This document shows, piece after piece, positions 27,001 to 38,271 of a stretch of 64,000 nt of DNA. Every line of letters begins with the position of its first letter. Position 1 is the stretch's first letter. The DNA is from Oreocharis arfaki (lineage: Eukaryota > Chordata > Aves > Passeriformes > Paramythiidae): assembly GCA_013398015.1 (NCBI GenBank), contig VZRR01011629.1, positions 94,408 through 158,407 on the forward strand, given 5' to 3'. Under the pieces are notes generated by a model. The model was not told the DNA's origin. It saw only the letters and a program-made list of their open reading frames with translations, and made no database searches. Both the position numbers and the translations under genes were made by a program.

Positions 27001-29078
27001 AAAGATTCAAATTTTACTGGAACTAGGATTATGCTGCTCACTGTAGACCCGTTCCCACAGAAATTAATGAGAAACTTACAATCAGGTCCCACATGTAAGC
27101 TTCTCAGGCTGGTTTAAACTGTCATTGCTCTTCTGAAACCAACAGTATTTTGCAAATCTTAAATGACATCCTGCCCTGACCATAATTTCTTACTATTCAG
27201 TTTGCTCCATAAATCAAACAAGCAGTCCACTGATGATGAACCCTTTGATGGAACACTCTGGGCCCTGTGGCCAATAGAAAACAAGGGATGGAAACAGCCT
27301 CTGCAGCCTAGGAATGGCAAGCTCTCCAGGATCAATGAAAAGATATAAATCACTAAAGACATTGATCTATGAAGCTGTACAATGCAGTGGCCTGACTGAG
27401 ACTTATCAGAAAGCTGGATTTCAGTTAGCTGAACTAGGAAAGAGCAGTATATTATTCCCTCTTCCTACTAATAAATAAAGCAAGAATAATAAACTAAGAG
27501 AGCAGGAAATCCACCTGAAACTGCAAATGATAACTTACTGGAATTTGTGGAATGTAAAGCCTATTTTCTCTCTTGTCTCTTCCACCTAGCTTTCAGAACA
27601 CTGAACAAGAAAGTGTTTTCACTGTTGATAAACAGGGAGTAACTACAGTGATAGAAAAGATCAGAGGGAAGCTTTCAAAAGATAAGAGAGCAAATTGCCT
27701 ATTTCAGAAATTACCTCTTTCTTCATCCCAAGAAAGGCCAAAGGCTGCTAACCCTAACACTTAGTCATTGGGATGTCTTTCCTCTAAGAATCGTCACCTT
27801 TCCAAGGAAGAGAAAAGTGTCAAAGGGATATTTAGCCAGCTCCTTCTCAACCATTATTATTTCAGAAATAATGTTACTTTAAAAGTTTTATTGGCAGTGC
27901 CATCATTTTTCTGTCCTTTGCCTTTTCTTCATTCTAAGATGCTTTCTAGGAATGACACTACACACATACACACATGGGAAAAGAGAGGAAAAAAAGAGAG
28001 CTCACTCTAAAATATTTCAATTTGCAGCTATAAAATTTCAAACCAAGAAGAGTAAATGTCAGAAGATGCAAAGAAAAAAAAAAGCAGCTGGGAAAAATTA
28101 TTGTAGAATTTCTTTTTTTACCATAAAAACCAAGATTAGGCACTGGACAAGTGGGTAAAATAATACAAGACAGCATGATCTAATACTGATATAACTGGAT
28201 CTGGGATCCAGAGCACTGATTATAAACAAGCAATCTTTCACAAGCACATGTGACAAAAATCTGATTGAACCAAACAAGGATCAAAAAAGATCAACATCTT
28301 TGAAATGCTGATTTTCCCAATGAGTCTTGGTATTTTTGAATTGCTTGTCTGGAAAGCAGTAAGTAATAATTAGAGATGACATCTATGCTTGCAGAAGCTA
28401 AAGATCATTTTCATGTGATAAACACAAGTCCTTCAGAGAAGTGAGGTTTTTCAGATGCATTGCAGTAAGGATCCCTCAGATACAAAAGATCCCTATTTCA
28501 ATTTTGGGTGTCAGATTGTGATGCCTGAGTGGGATCTTCTTTTCTGAACTCCTTTCAATTCTTCCAATTCTGAAATTTATTAGAGACAAAGGTTTTATAA
28601 CGGTAACAAATTCAAATTCTTCTGAGAGTCATGCCTACAATTTTCCAAAAACATGCTTTAATCACACATTAATCCACCAAGAATAAAATATATGTAGGAT
28701 ATATAATTAAACAGTGCTTATGATTGCTCATAACCACTTATTCAAGCAAAAAAAATCAAAAATATTCACGATGCAGCTATTAATTCTTCTTATAGAGAGG
28801 CACTGGTAACAGGCATCCCAGAATCCAGTCTATATGGAACCCAAACTATGCTGATAATTCGTCACCTCAAAAAACTTAGTGCTTCCTGTAGTGTGTCCAG
28901 AACTTCCACAGGACCTTCTAAATGAGATATTTACTGAAGAGTTATCTTACATTTCAGTGACAGAATGTGGTGATCTGAGTAAACTGCACTACACTTCTAA
29001 CACTCTTTCTATAATCAAGGCAGACTCTTCCCTCCAAACCCAAACTTCAATTTACAGATCCGTTCACAGAATTGTTTA

Positions 29079-29647
29079 TGCTTGCACTGCTTTTGGCTGG
29101 GGTAGAGTTATTTTTTCTCACAGTAGCTGCTATATGTTTAGGATTTGTGCTGCAAACAGGGTTGACAACACCAAGATATTTCATTACTGCTGAGCGGTGC
29201 CTCCACGGACCCAAGGCCTTTTGTGCTTCTCATCCCACCAGCGAGGGGCTGGGGGTGCACGAGGAGCTGGGAGGGGACACAGCAGGCACAGCTGACCCCA
29301 AGTGACCCAAGGGATGTCCCAGACCATATGACATCCTGCTCAGCAATAGAGAGGGGGAAGGCTGCCCAGGGTCCACTGCTCAGGGCCTGGCTGGACATCA
29401 GGCAGTGGGAAGGGAGCAGCTGTTTACATTTGCATCACTGGTCTTTCTTGGGGCTTATTTCTCTATCTTTGTTATTTTCCTTTCCATTACAATTTGCTGT
29501 TGTTGTTTTTGTTATATTATTTCAATTACTAAGCTATTCTTATCTCAACCCATGAGTTTTCTCAGTTTGACCCTCCTGATTCTCTTCTCCCCGTCCTGTT
29601 GGAGTGGGGCGTGGGGCTTTGTTGACAGCTGCAGTCAAACCACAACA
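29079..29647 (+). mobile_element. Solo LTR of an avian ERVL-like endogenous retrovirus
   Basis: About 569 bp that begin TGCTTGCACTGCTTTTGGCT and end in AAACCACAACA. I recognise the order of blocks from a common bird LTR: the TTTTGGCTGGG...AGAGTTA start, a middle part with GCTGGGGGTGCACGAGGAG and CAGCTGACCCCAAGTGACC, a CATATGACATCCTGCTCAGCA promoter-side block, and the late TATCTCAACCCATGAGTTTTC block. It has canonical TG...CA ends. The flanking five bases are GTTTA on the left and GTGTA on the right, a target-site duplication with one mismatch. No internal viral genes are next to it, so this is a recombined solo LTR. It lies antisense to NCKAP5, the orientation usually tolerated in introns. 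It has diverged from the consensus and is probably inactive. The exact left end could be a few bases further out. Confidence 0.85.
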
Positions 29648-30100
29648 GTGTATTTATAAATTGTGAAAGCTTTTCCTTGCAAGGCCATTCTATAATCTTG
29701 ATACATTCTTAGATGATGTCTTTTCAGTGCTGTTTCCACAGCAGACCTCCTAGTGTTCAACACTATTCACTGTGAGCTGTATGAAATGAGAATTTCTAGA
29801 CTGTTGATGAAGATAAAAACAGTAGATGAGGGTTTATTTGTACTTTCATTTAAAAAAGCAGCCTCAAGCTATGCACAAATAGCTCAGTCTGACTGCACAA
29901 GCTGTAAAAAGGCAGAAATTGCTCCAAGGACTAGAGACTTAACATTCCAACAAGGTTAAATTTGTTTTCCAGTGGCATCTTGCTCCTCTTTCTCCACCAT
30001 CATGACCTCTTTTTCCTAAACACACCCTTTGAAAATTCGCAGTATCTTCTGATACGCTTTATAACCTGTTCCATTTAGCAAAACCTGAGATGTGTAAAGG

Positions 30101-30142
30101 ACACATATGTTAAGTAAGTAAGACACATATGTGAAGTAAGTG
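30101..30142. repeat. 22-bp tandem duplication
   Basis: ACACATATGTTAAGTAAGTA starts at 30101 and recurs at 30123 as ACACATATGTGAAGTAAGT, a period of 22 with few differences. A small local duplication with no evident function. Confidence 0.75.
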
Positions 30143-32835
30143 ATGAATTCTCAAAGTGTGTCCTGCACTATTCTCAGTACAGGAGTAACTACTGGTATCA
30201 CTGTGATCTGAAAATGTATTTTCCATAGGCAACTTTAAAAAAAAAATTTTTTTATTTGCTAAGAGGAATCCCATTAAACACAATAACCCAGGTCTGAAAA
30301 AAACACAAACCAAATCATAACTGAGCAAACAAGTTGCAATACAAAAAAACCAAAAAACCATGCAGCTAAAATTACATGCAATCTAAATTATCTCTGAGTA
30401 TAAGGCTACAAATATGACTTCTGCTTTACCTTCCTTGCTTTTATCTATGTATTCAGCTGTTTTCTCGTGCTTTCTTTTCTCTCGGTGGAAGGAGAGACTA
30501 AAATATAGCTTTGCTTTAGATAGCACATCAGTAAGTGTAATAATAATATATTTTTGTTTAGCTAACAGCTTTTGTTCAGAACAAGCTGACCAAAATTGAA
30601 GGAAAACAAAGGAATGCAACATATCACAAAAGTTTACAGAAACATCCCAAATCGTTCATGATTTAACATTACCCTTGTCAGAAAAACATATTAGATTGTT
30701 CTTTTTCATCTCTGGATTTCACTTACAAAGTAAGCAGAGCGAGCAGCAACGTTCCCTAGATTAAATACTTGTGATGGATAAGAGGACCAAGTACATACTT
30801 TATGTTTCTGATATGTGCCTCCCTCCACCCGCATATCAATCTAAACGTACTCCACATTATTCTCCACTCAGAACACTCCTCACTAGCACAAGCTATCATC
30901 CCTGCTGAACAGTGTTGCAGGAGCATTAATAAATTTCCCAATGATGCTTTTATTGGCCGTTCCAAGCATCAGAACCATGTATTTATTTGGGAAAAGTTCA
31001 GATCAGAAAGGAGCGTAAAAGCAGAAAACCTTCAGAGTGCACTTGAGGATGAAGTGAACTCCTCAGATCAGTGAGAGCAGATGGAGTTTCTTGTCCCCAG
31101 GTCCCCAGCCCAGGACCAGCTCCTGCCCTTAGTGAATGGATATTTCCCCTACCAACAGCACTGCCACCTCTGGCACTGTCAGAGCCTGAATCAAAGACTG
31201 ACCATTCTGGAGGTGACTCTGCCACGCCAGGTTTCAGGCACAGCAGTGGCAGGGCAGTGCCCAGGAGCTCACGGGGTTCCTGGTTCTTCCCAAATGAAAA
31301 GCTCCAGTTACACTGATCAGCAAAGTTACCAGCAGGAAAAAAGAACTCTCCTAAGAAGCTGTTCCTTCTTCATAGATGTATATAAGGTGATAGAAGAATA
31401 ATATCCAGTGTGATTTTTCATGCAGATATTCTCTTAGAAATTGGTACATTATAGTACCATACTTAAAGTAATAATCTTTTGTTCCAGGAAACCTGTATGT
31501 TGCATTTAAACTTCAGGAAGGGGTTTGTAGGTATTATAGTAACTACATTTGACTAAAGCTGCAGTATTAAAATACCTTCCTTTGACTGCAGTAGAAATAA
31601 GCCAAACTATTCTGAAATTCAAATTCAGAAAATTTTATGTAACAGCAATTAAGGCAACAAAATTTGTCTGGATTTAAATGGCTAGAAATAAGCCAATTTT
31701 CCTTCCATAGTATTCTGGGAGGAGAGCAATGTATTAACTGACTAGTTCTCACCATAAGCACAATTGCAGGAGCTGACCTAAGACGTTACCTATGGGATTA
31801 GGAAAAAAAAAATTGTTATATTATTCCATTACCAGGAATTTTTTTTGCAAGTGTCAGGGAACAGTTTAATGTCTCCCAGTCTTGTCAGGAAAACTTCTGA
31901 AAGAAGATCAGAATTCATTTTCAAGTAAAAATAAAATGTAGGAACAATCATTCCAGATTAGATCAAAACTTCAACTTTTCAAACATGTTATTGTAATTCA
32001 GATTAACTCTCTTAACTTTTCCTGATCAGAAGAGCACTTTCTTTCCAAAATGAATTTAATAGTGTACTGCTAAGTGAGTTCTTCAGTTAAAACAATTTTC
32101 AAAGACAGAATGATTATGAATTCAGCACAATCTCCTTTTTTTTTTTTGCCTCAGAAAATAAGCAAAATTTTAGATTTTTTTTCAACTTCTTAAAATTTAG
32201 TAACTAGTGTTCCTTTTTGCTGGTTAGAAAGTATCAAGGAAATAATGTCAAAATGTAGAATGAACAGTATCTTTTCTGGAGATGTGGAAGTAGGGAGAGA
32301 GCGAGCCACTTGACCATATATAAATTCATTTGTTTGGGGAAAGAGAAACATTCATGTTCAGGCAATGGGTGACTTTTGTGGACTCACTTCCAAAGACAGG
32401 ACCAGAAGAAAGATACAGAAAAAGATAGAAACAGTATATAGTAGAGGAAAATAAAAACTAGAATTAGAGTCATTGTAAGACAACACAGTACCATGAAATC
32501 ACTCAATCTTCATCTCTTGATACTGTAGATATCTAGAGGATGTGTGATGGAATTAAAGTGGTAAGATAATGGCACCTGCACACCGTGAAAATGTAGATCT
32601 GTATCTGGAGCCCTCATCTGTCCTTCTGCAAACTTAGTACTTCAAGGACTGTCACTGCATCCTCAAAGCAAACCCCTGATGGCAAGAAAGGTGGCCAGAG
32701 TCAGGCAAAAACTGTGGGTGACTGGATACAGTCAAAGACCATGAAAATATGTAGATAACTCTTGTGTAAATACAGGACATCCTTGTTTTGCCTCCTCTTT
32801 AATTTTGCTAGCTCTTTGTTTCGAGATGTAGCCAC

Positions 32836-32964
32836 AGCCAGGTTTGGATGGGGCTTGGAGCAACCTGGTCTAATGGAAGGTATCCCTGCCCATGGCAGGG
32901 GGTTGGACTGAGATGATCTTTAAGGTCTCTTCCAACACATAAAATGTTGTGACTCATGATTCTG
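32836..32964 (+). mobile_element. CR1 LINE 3'-end fragment
   Basis: The stretch carries the CR1 tail in plus orientation: TTTGGATGGGGCTTGGAGCA, then ACCTGGTCTAATGGAAGG, TCCCTGCCCATGGCAGGGGG, GATGATCTTTAAGGTCTCTT, CCAACA and a decayed terminal CATGATTCTG. It is 5'-truncated, has several substitutions against the avian consensus as I know it, and contains no open reading frame. It is antisense to NCKAP5. The left limit is approximate; similarity may reach somewhat further left. Confidence 0.93.
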
Positions 32965-35210
32965 GGAAGGAAAGAACTGCTTGTTTTCTGAGAAACAGGC
33001 ACACAAATGGCACATTTCACTTATGAGACTTGGCTGTGTTAAATACAACTCCATCGCTGTGTTTCAGTATCACAAACAACCAAAAACGGGAAATTCTTTG
33101 CAGCAAAACTGAAATTTTGAACAGTGTCTCAGGAGCACCATCACCCTCTTTTGGGGGTAAGGAACCCAACCTCATTTTTGTTAAATATTTATCAGAGTCT
33201 TTGCATAGTGGTGAAAATGTACAGAAAGCCATAAGGTATTAGTTGTTACTGAGCTAGCCCTGGATTTCTCTGCATGGAAAAGCAGTCCAACAGCAAATGC
33301 TTGTGTCCTTGACAATCCAGGATTTCCAGTGGTGCTTCCAAGAGTGTGGATGGCTCCTCTCTGTCCTCTGTGAGACACAGATCTGCTAATATTTGCCTAG
33401 TAATGTACTCTTTAGTAGCTTAGGAGGTTTGGTTCATGCAGTCCCCTGTTTTTACTTCCACCCCAGAGAAAGATGTTTAATTTTAAGGATATATATCCTC
33501 TTTCTGCAAAAGAAGTTAGCATTAAAAATCCTTCATGGATTTTAGCCAGGGAATTCAACTAGTGCCTTTTTTTCAATTCATGGCCATGCCCCATCTATAA
33601 AATGTTACATATCAATAGCCTGAACAATAAGCTTGTATAATTTTGTGTTAAGATAAAATTATATTGCCAATAGTTACAGTTTTTCTTCTCATGAAAGAGC
33701 TGTTGACACCAACGGCTGTGCAAATTAGAAGTGACAGCCACAACAACTGTTCCACAATTGAGTATCACAAAAGCATGCAGACAAAAAATTGGGTTTATGT
33801 GGCCAACAATGCCACCTGAAGTGTGCCTGTATCACTTGTGTATGTATTCACCTCCCCAGTGTGACTGCACCATGTCTGTCCCGAGCTTTAGTGCTCAGGA
33901 CAATTCCAGAATTTTAACAAATTGTGAACTTACAACAAATTCTCTTCTTCATCTGTTTTGATCACTGTACACTGACTTAGAGTCAAAATGAGTTAAAAAC
34001 CCCTTAAACTCTTTAAGTGATCTGTAATCAGATAAGACTCTAATTAGAGTATCTAGTATCGTGATCAAACAGGAAAGTTTTTTGGTATCCAAATCTCAAG
34101 GGCGAACTCAGGAAGGAAAGTCTGTGGGGTGCTTGTTTTAATGTCTAGGGTTCAAGAAGTGCACACAATTATTTCTGGGGAACATCTGAGCTCTTGGTTT
34201 GGCCTTTCATGGTCTTACTTGTAGGTGGCCAATGTCTCTTGGAAACACCATAAAATTCATACATATTATAACCTTGTAGCCAAAAAAACTTTAAAGAAAT
34301 ATGATGGTTCATGGCCATTCACATAACATGCGTTCTTGTCTACATTTATGTGAACATTCTTTATTAATTTTCCCGCTATTATTATGTAAAATGGTAACAA
34401 AGGAGAATTTTATTTACAACCCTGCTTCTTAATTCATTTACCCAAAAGAAATCACATAATTCATCTGTAAGCCCAGCAAATTAAAATCCCATAGGGCATC
34501 TAGCTCTATGGAAAGAGTTATTTTGCTTTAAGTGAGAATACTGGGAAGACCTAACAAAATATTGCAATAACACTGCATGCTTTAGGTTCTACCTTCTTAT
34601 TGTTATTATTCTAACATTATCACTATGCAACATTTGAAGTTCATTAGCAAGAATATTTATTCTGGAGTCAGGCGTATTGGTATTATAATAAGAACTCAAT
34701 TTCATACCTCCCAGAACAATAATTAGATTTGTAAAAAACAAATATGTAGACAATGTTCAATAGATCAAAAGCATTTATTGTGCAGAGTTATCTTTTATGA
34801 CTATTCAGATATTTACTTCAACAAGCTTCACACACACTAACTCACCACAGTGCCAGAGAACATGGGACACATGTTGACATGTCACACTGGAGATCACCTC
34901 ATTTGTGCCCATTTGTTATGAAATACAGAGTTGTGAATCTGCACTAAAGTCCCCTACTCTACTGCACCAACTGATCATATAGTTTTGATCATATCACAGT
35001 AATCACAGAGAAAAGGTGAGATTCAGGATATATTCTGTAAGGTAAGTGACTGTAGAGGACAGCTTTCAAAGCAATGTTGGTATTTATACATTCAATAAGG
35101 TTTCTCTATGTATATGAATATAATACATAAAACTCCATTTCAACTTCCTTCACAAAGAGAGGTTGATAATATGGTTATCATGTTCCCAAAAACCTGAATA
35201 CATCAGTGCT

Positions 35211-35312
35211 TTTAAGGAACATTACCTGGGTTTTACATTCTGTGTTTTTAAGGAACATTACCTGGGTTTTACATTCTGTGTTTTAAGGAACATTACCTGG
35301 GTTTTATATTCA
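35211..35312. repeat. 36-bp minisatellite, about three copies
   Basis: The unit begins AAGGAACATTACCTGGGTTT and continues with TACATTCTGTGTTTTT. Copies begin at 35214, 35250 and 35285, so the spacing is 36 then 35 bp, with one T lost. The first two copies are nearly identical; the third diverges at its end (TATATTCAGG). The repeated EHYLGFTFCV-like reading on the plus strand is a by-product and not a protein. Confidence 0.93.
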
Positions 35313-38180
35313 GGTTCTACTCCCATTTGTGAATTACCCTTATAAATATATCAAAAAACTGCCTGAGTACATTTGGAAGAATACAAATTAAGATACCTTT
35401 ATTGCAATATTGATGTATCTTCCCGAATTTGGACACGACACTTAAATAAGATCCATCGTGTATTTACATTGCATGTTTGTCCATGATTTACACACAGTTG
35501 GTTTCAGCAACATATTAATGACTCATCTAATGCTTCATTAATATGTTTCTCAATGTTAAAATGCTTTGCAAACATTTCAGACCAGAGATTCTTGGCCAAG
35601 TACCTGTTCTGAGGAGCCTTTCAGGCATGAGCTGTGACTGACACGCGGTCGCTGCCCACATCCCACCACGCAGCTTTCACCGTATGACTGCAACAAGCAC
35701 ACACCGAGGGAACCCATCCCTGACCTACAGAGCAGGGAGCCATCCCAGGGCATGTGAGTGCAGCCATTCTTTGAAATTCCCAGAAAACAAAACATTTGTT
35801 CAGAAGTTTGTCATAAAGGTGAACAAAGGGGATTTGGGATGAATAACTCAAAAGGACATTCAGGAAAAAAAAAAGCCAAAACACAAAGTTCACAACACAA
35901 CACAAATTCTCTGCATTTCTGGCCTGTTTTACCAGTCACAGACCAGTGTACGATGCAGCAGCCTAGCTATTCCTCCAGGAAAGGAAAACCTGTTTCTTCT
36001 GAGTCATGGATTAAGAGAGGAAATTCATAAGCAAAGAAGATTGCATACCGGCAATATGGAAGAAATGAAAATTGCTAAAAAACAAGCTGAGTGATACCAT
36101 GAGTGAAAATGTTCCCAGGAACAAGAAGAGAACAGTAGAGGAAGGAAGCTGTTTTGCATTAAAACAATCCCAGAGAAACTGGCATATGTGTGTTTTAAGG
36201 CCCTGGGACAGACACAGCTTCACTCTGTAAGAAAGCAAAGCTCCAGTTTGAGGAATTAGCCTTGGGTACCACCCAGAAGGTTCAAACAAAACCTTGTGTC
36301 CAGAAAGAAGAGAACAAAAGGAGCCAGTTTGCTAAGTGGAGGGGGTTGTTTGCTAGAGCTGAAGGAAAATGAAGAACTGTTCTTGCTATCAATAACTGGG
36401 CAGAACTGCCTTGTTCTTTTGCTGGTCAGAAAATAAACCCAGGCGATATTACACAAAACACACCACGGTGCCTGCCCACTCTCCTGCCTGGCTGGAGACA
36501 ACAAATGTCTATATCAGTGTGGCCCAGGAGGAGACAAAAAACCCAAGACCATACCCCAGTTCTCTCTTTTCTCAAAAATTAAGAAACTAATAAAAGAAAG
36601 TGAAAAAACTACACAGAAATATACAAGCACCAAATTTGGAATGAATGGTTTATCTCCCCTCTAGGAAAGCAGCACAAAAAATCTCAAATTTCAAAGACCA
36701 CATAGCTAATTTTTTTCCAGTTTAGTGCCCAAAAGAAAAATAAAGAACCCCCAAACCCTCAGTTCGACGAAACAAAACTGCAGTATTTTTTTTGCTTTTC
36801 TTCTTGAGAGTGCAAAAACAAAACCCAAAGAAGCTGAAACCTAATCAGGGTTTCCCCAGTAAGATAGCATAGAGAAAAGAAGATAATAAAATCATTCCAG
36901 ATGTCTGTTATGAATAGACAGACAAGTAATCCACCTTCAGGAGAGACTGACATCAAGCCCACTTCAGAACAGCCACTGTATGGTGGCAGGAGTGAGCAGG
37001 ATGTATGGATTTAAACCCTGAAATAAGAGAAGAGAACCGAGTTTCAGTTTTGCACCCCAAAAAGATTGTGCATAAAATAGAGATGCCTTTGTCACCAGTT
37101 TCTAAAAGCACGATGTTCTATTGTAACTACAACAAAAAATTTAATTTGTCCTGAAATTAAATTTTACAGGCTATCATTTTAACAAGAAAATTAGATGATA
37201 TTGAAGGTTAAACTAAAAGATTCCTTTTTCTTCAATCCAAGCTTAAAATGAAAATTTAATTACAGTGATAAATACTCTTTAATATACATTTTTGTTTAGC
37301 TATATTGCTGTATTTTTGATCCATCAGCTGTAAGAATGAACTAATATAACTAGAATTTTTCAAAAGTGTTTTATCTGATGGATCACTACCTAGTATAGAC
37401 TTTAATATATTATTACAGTATTTTATGCTTTGCAAGAATGCTTATTCTACTTAAAAAGATACAGCACAGGACTGACTTCATTAAGTGATATTTTTAAGAA
37501 TTCAGGTGCCTGACACTTGATTAACTGAGAGTTTTCTCACTCCTGTTTTCCAATTCTTAAATTAAAAGGTTTTCCAGCACCTCAGGTGCACTGTTTCCAG
37601 AATGCAACAGTCCATCAGGAAAAAGTAAAACTCTTCTGTCTTATAAACAGACCTGGTTCCCTTTGAAAAACCTCTAAAATCTTCCTCTGCTAAATTCTGT
37701 CCTGAGAAACTCTCTCTCTACCCTTAGTGAGGGAGATAAAACGCACCTGCCACAAGCAAGGATATGAAACTGTGAAGCTTGATAGGGATCCTCACACCCA
37801 ATAAGAACATGAGTGGTAAAAGTATCCATCACAATCTGAAGGTCAAGTTGTCAAAAACACCTATGTTTACTAGAGATGCTGGAACATATGACTTAAAATA
37901 CGAAGTGTTTTAATAAAGGTTTCAAAACTGGTTTCTCGGTCGCCTGTGAACTGTGAGGAGCAACAACTGCAGATAACACAAGGACAATAAAAGTGAAAAC
38001 CCTTAAACTCTGCTGAGAGAACACCTGGGAAAAGGTAGATGGAGTCAGCTACCACTTACAAGTATTCATAATTAATAAACACATAGAGGAAACAATGCCA
38101 GACACATTTATCTCAGCAGTGGGACTTTTGTTTTAAAGAACTTTTCTATCACAAGAAAACACGTAATAAGTCACTAATAC

Positions 38181-38271
38181 CTGATATACCTTCATGATAT
38201 TGACAGTTCCTTCTCCATGCTGGCCTGGGGATCCTTGGCTCTGTAGCAGATTTCTCACTGTCTCCTCCATT
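38181..38271 (-). CDS. NCKAP5: NCKAP5 coding exon A (internal, 91 bp)
   Basis: An internal coding exon preceded on the minus strand by TTTTTATTCTCTAG and followed by GTATTAGTG. Its first base completes an arginine codon begun in the previous exon (AG|A); 30 full codons follow, so it enters in phase 2 and leaves in phase 0. The translation starts MEETVRNLLQSQGSP and ends GTVNIMKVYQ. I recognise RMEETVRNLLQSQGSP and the NIM..VYQ end as NCKAP5, directly before the EKLSE that begins exon B. The methionine is internal, not a start. A second possible donor (AAG|GTATAT) lies nine bases earlier and is also in frame. The middle (GQHGEG) is less like the mammalian sequence I recall. Skipping this exon would break the frame. 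No earlier exon was found to the right. Confidence 0.93.

Larger units (their letters stand above)
24061..38180 (-). other. NCKAP5: NCKAP5 intron between exons A and B (14,120 bp)
   Basis: The intron starts with GTATTAG at 38180 and ends with TTTCAG at 24061. It holds the antisense solo LTR (29079-29647), the antisense CR1 end (32836-32964), a 22-bp duplication (30101-30142) and a 36-bp minisatellite (35211-35312). Open frames on both strands near 24600-24980, 26200-26680 and 31080-31400 have no recognisable product. Apart from these I see only AT-rich noncoding sequence with occasional poly-A or poly-T runs. Confidence 0.8.

Noticed and set aside
30419..30510. Sense-strand segment reading LSFHREKRKHEKTAEYIDKSKE with splice-like ends, loosely similar to part of NCKAP5
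   Set aside because: To follow exon A it would have to be read in phase 0, and that frame has an early stop. Exon B already supplies the matching family segment, so the likeness is probably chance.
31081..31401. Plus-strand ATG open frame of 106 codons
   Set aside because: No recognisable domain, a competing open frame overlaps it, and the local base composition explains its length.
35200..35320. CRISPR-like repeats
   Set aside because: The copies are directly adjacent without unique spacers, and the genome is a bird's, so this is a minisatellite.
35163..35345. Open frame with a repeated EHYLGFTFCV motif
   Set aside because: The repetition comes from the 36-bp minisatellite; the period of 36 then 35 breaks the frame between copies.
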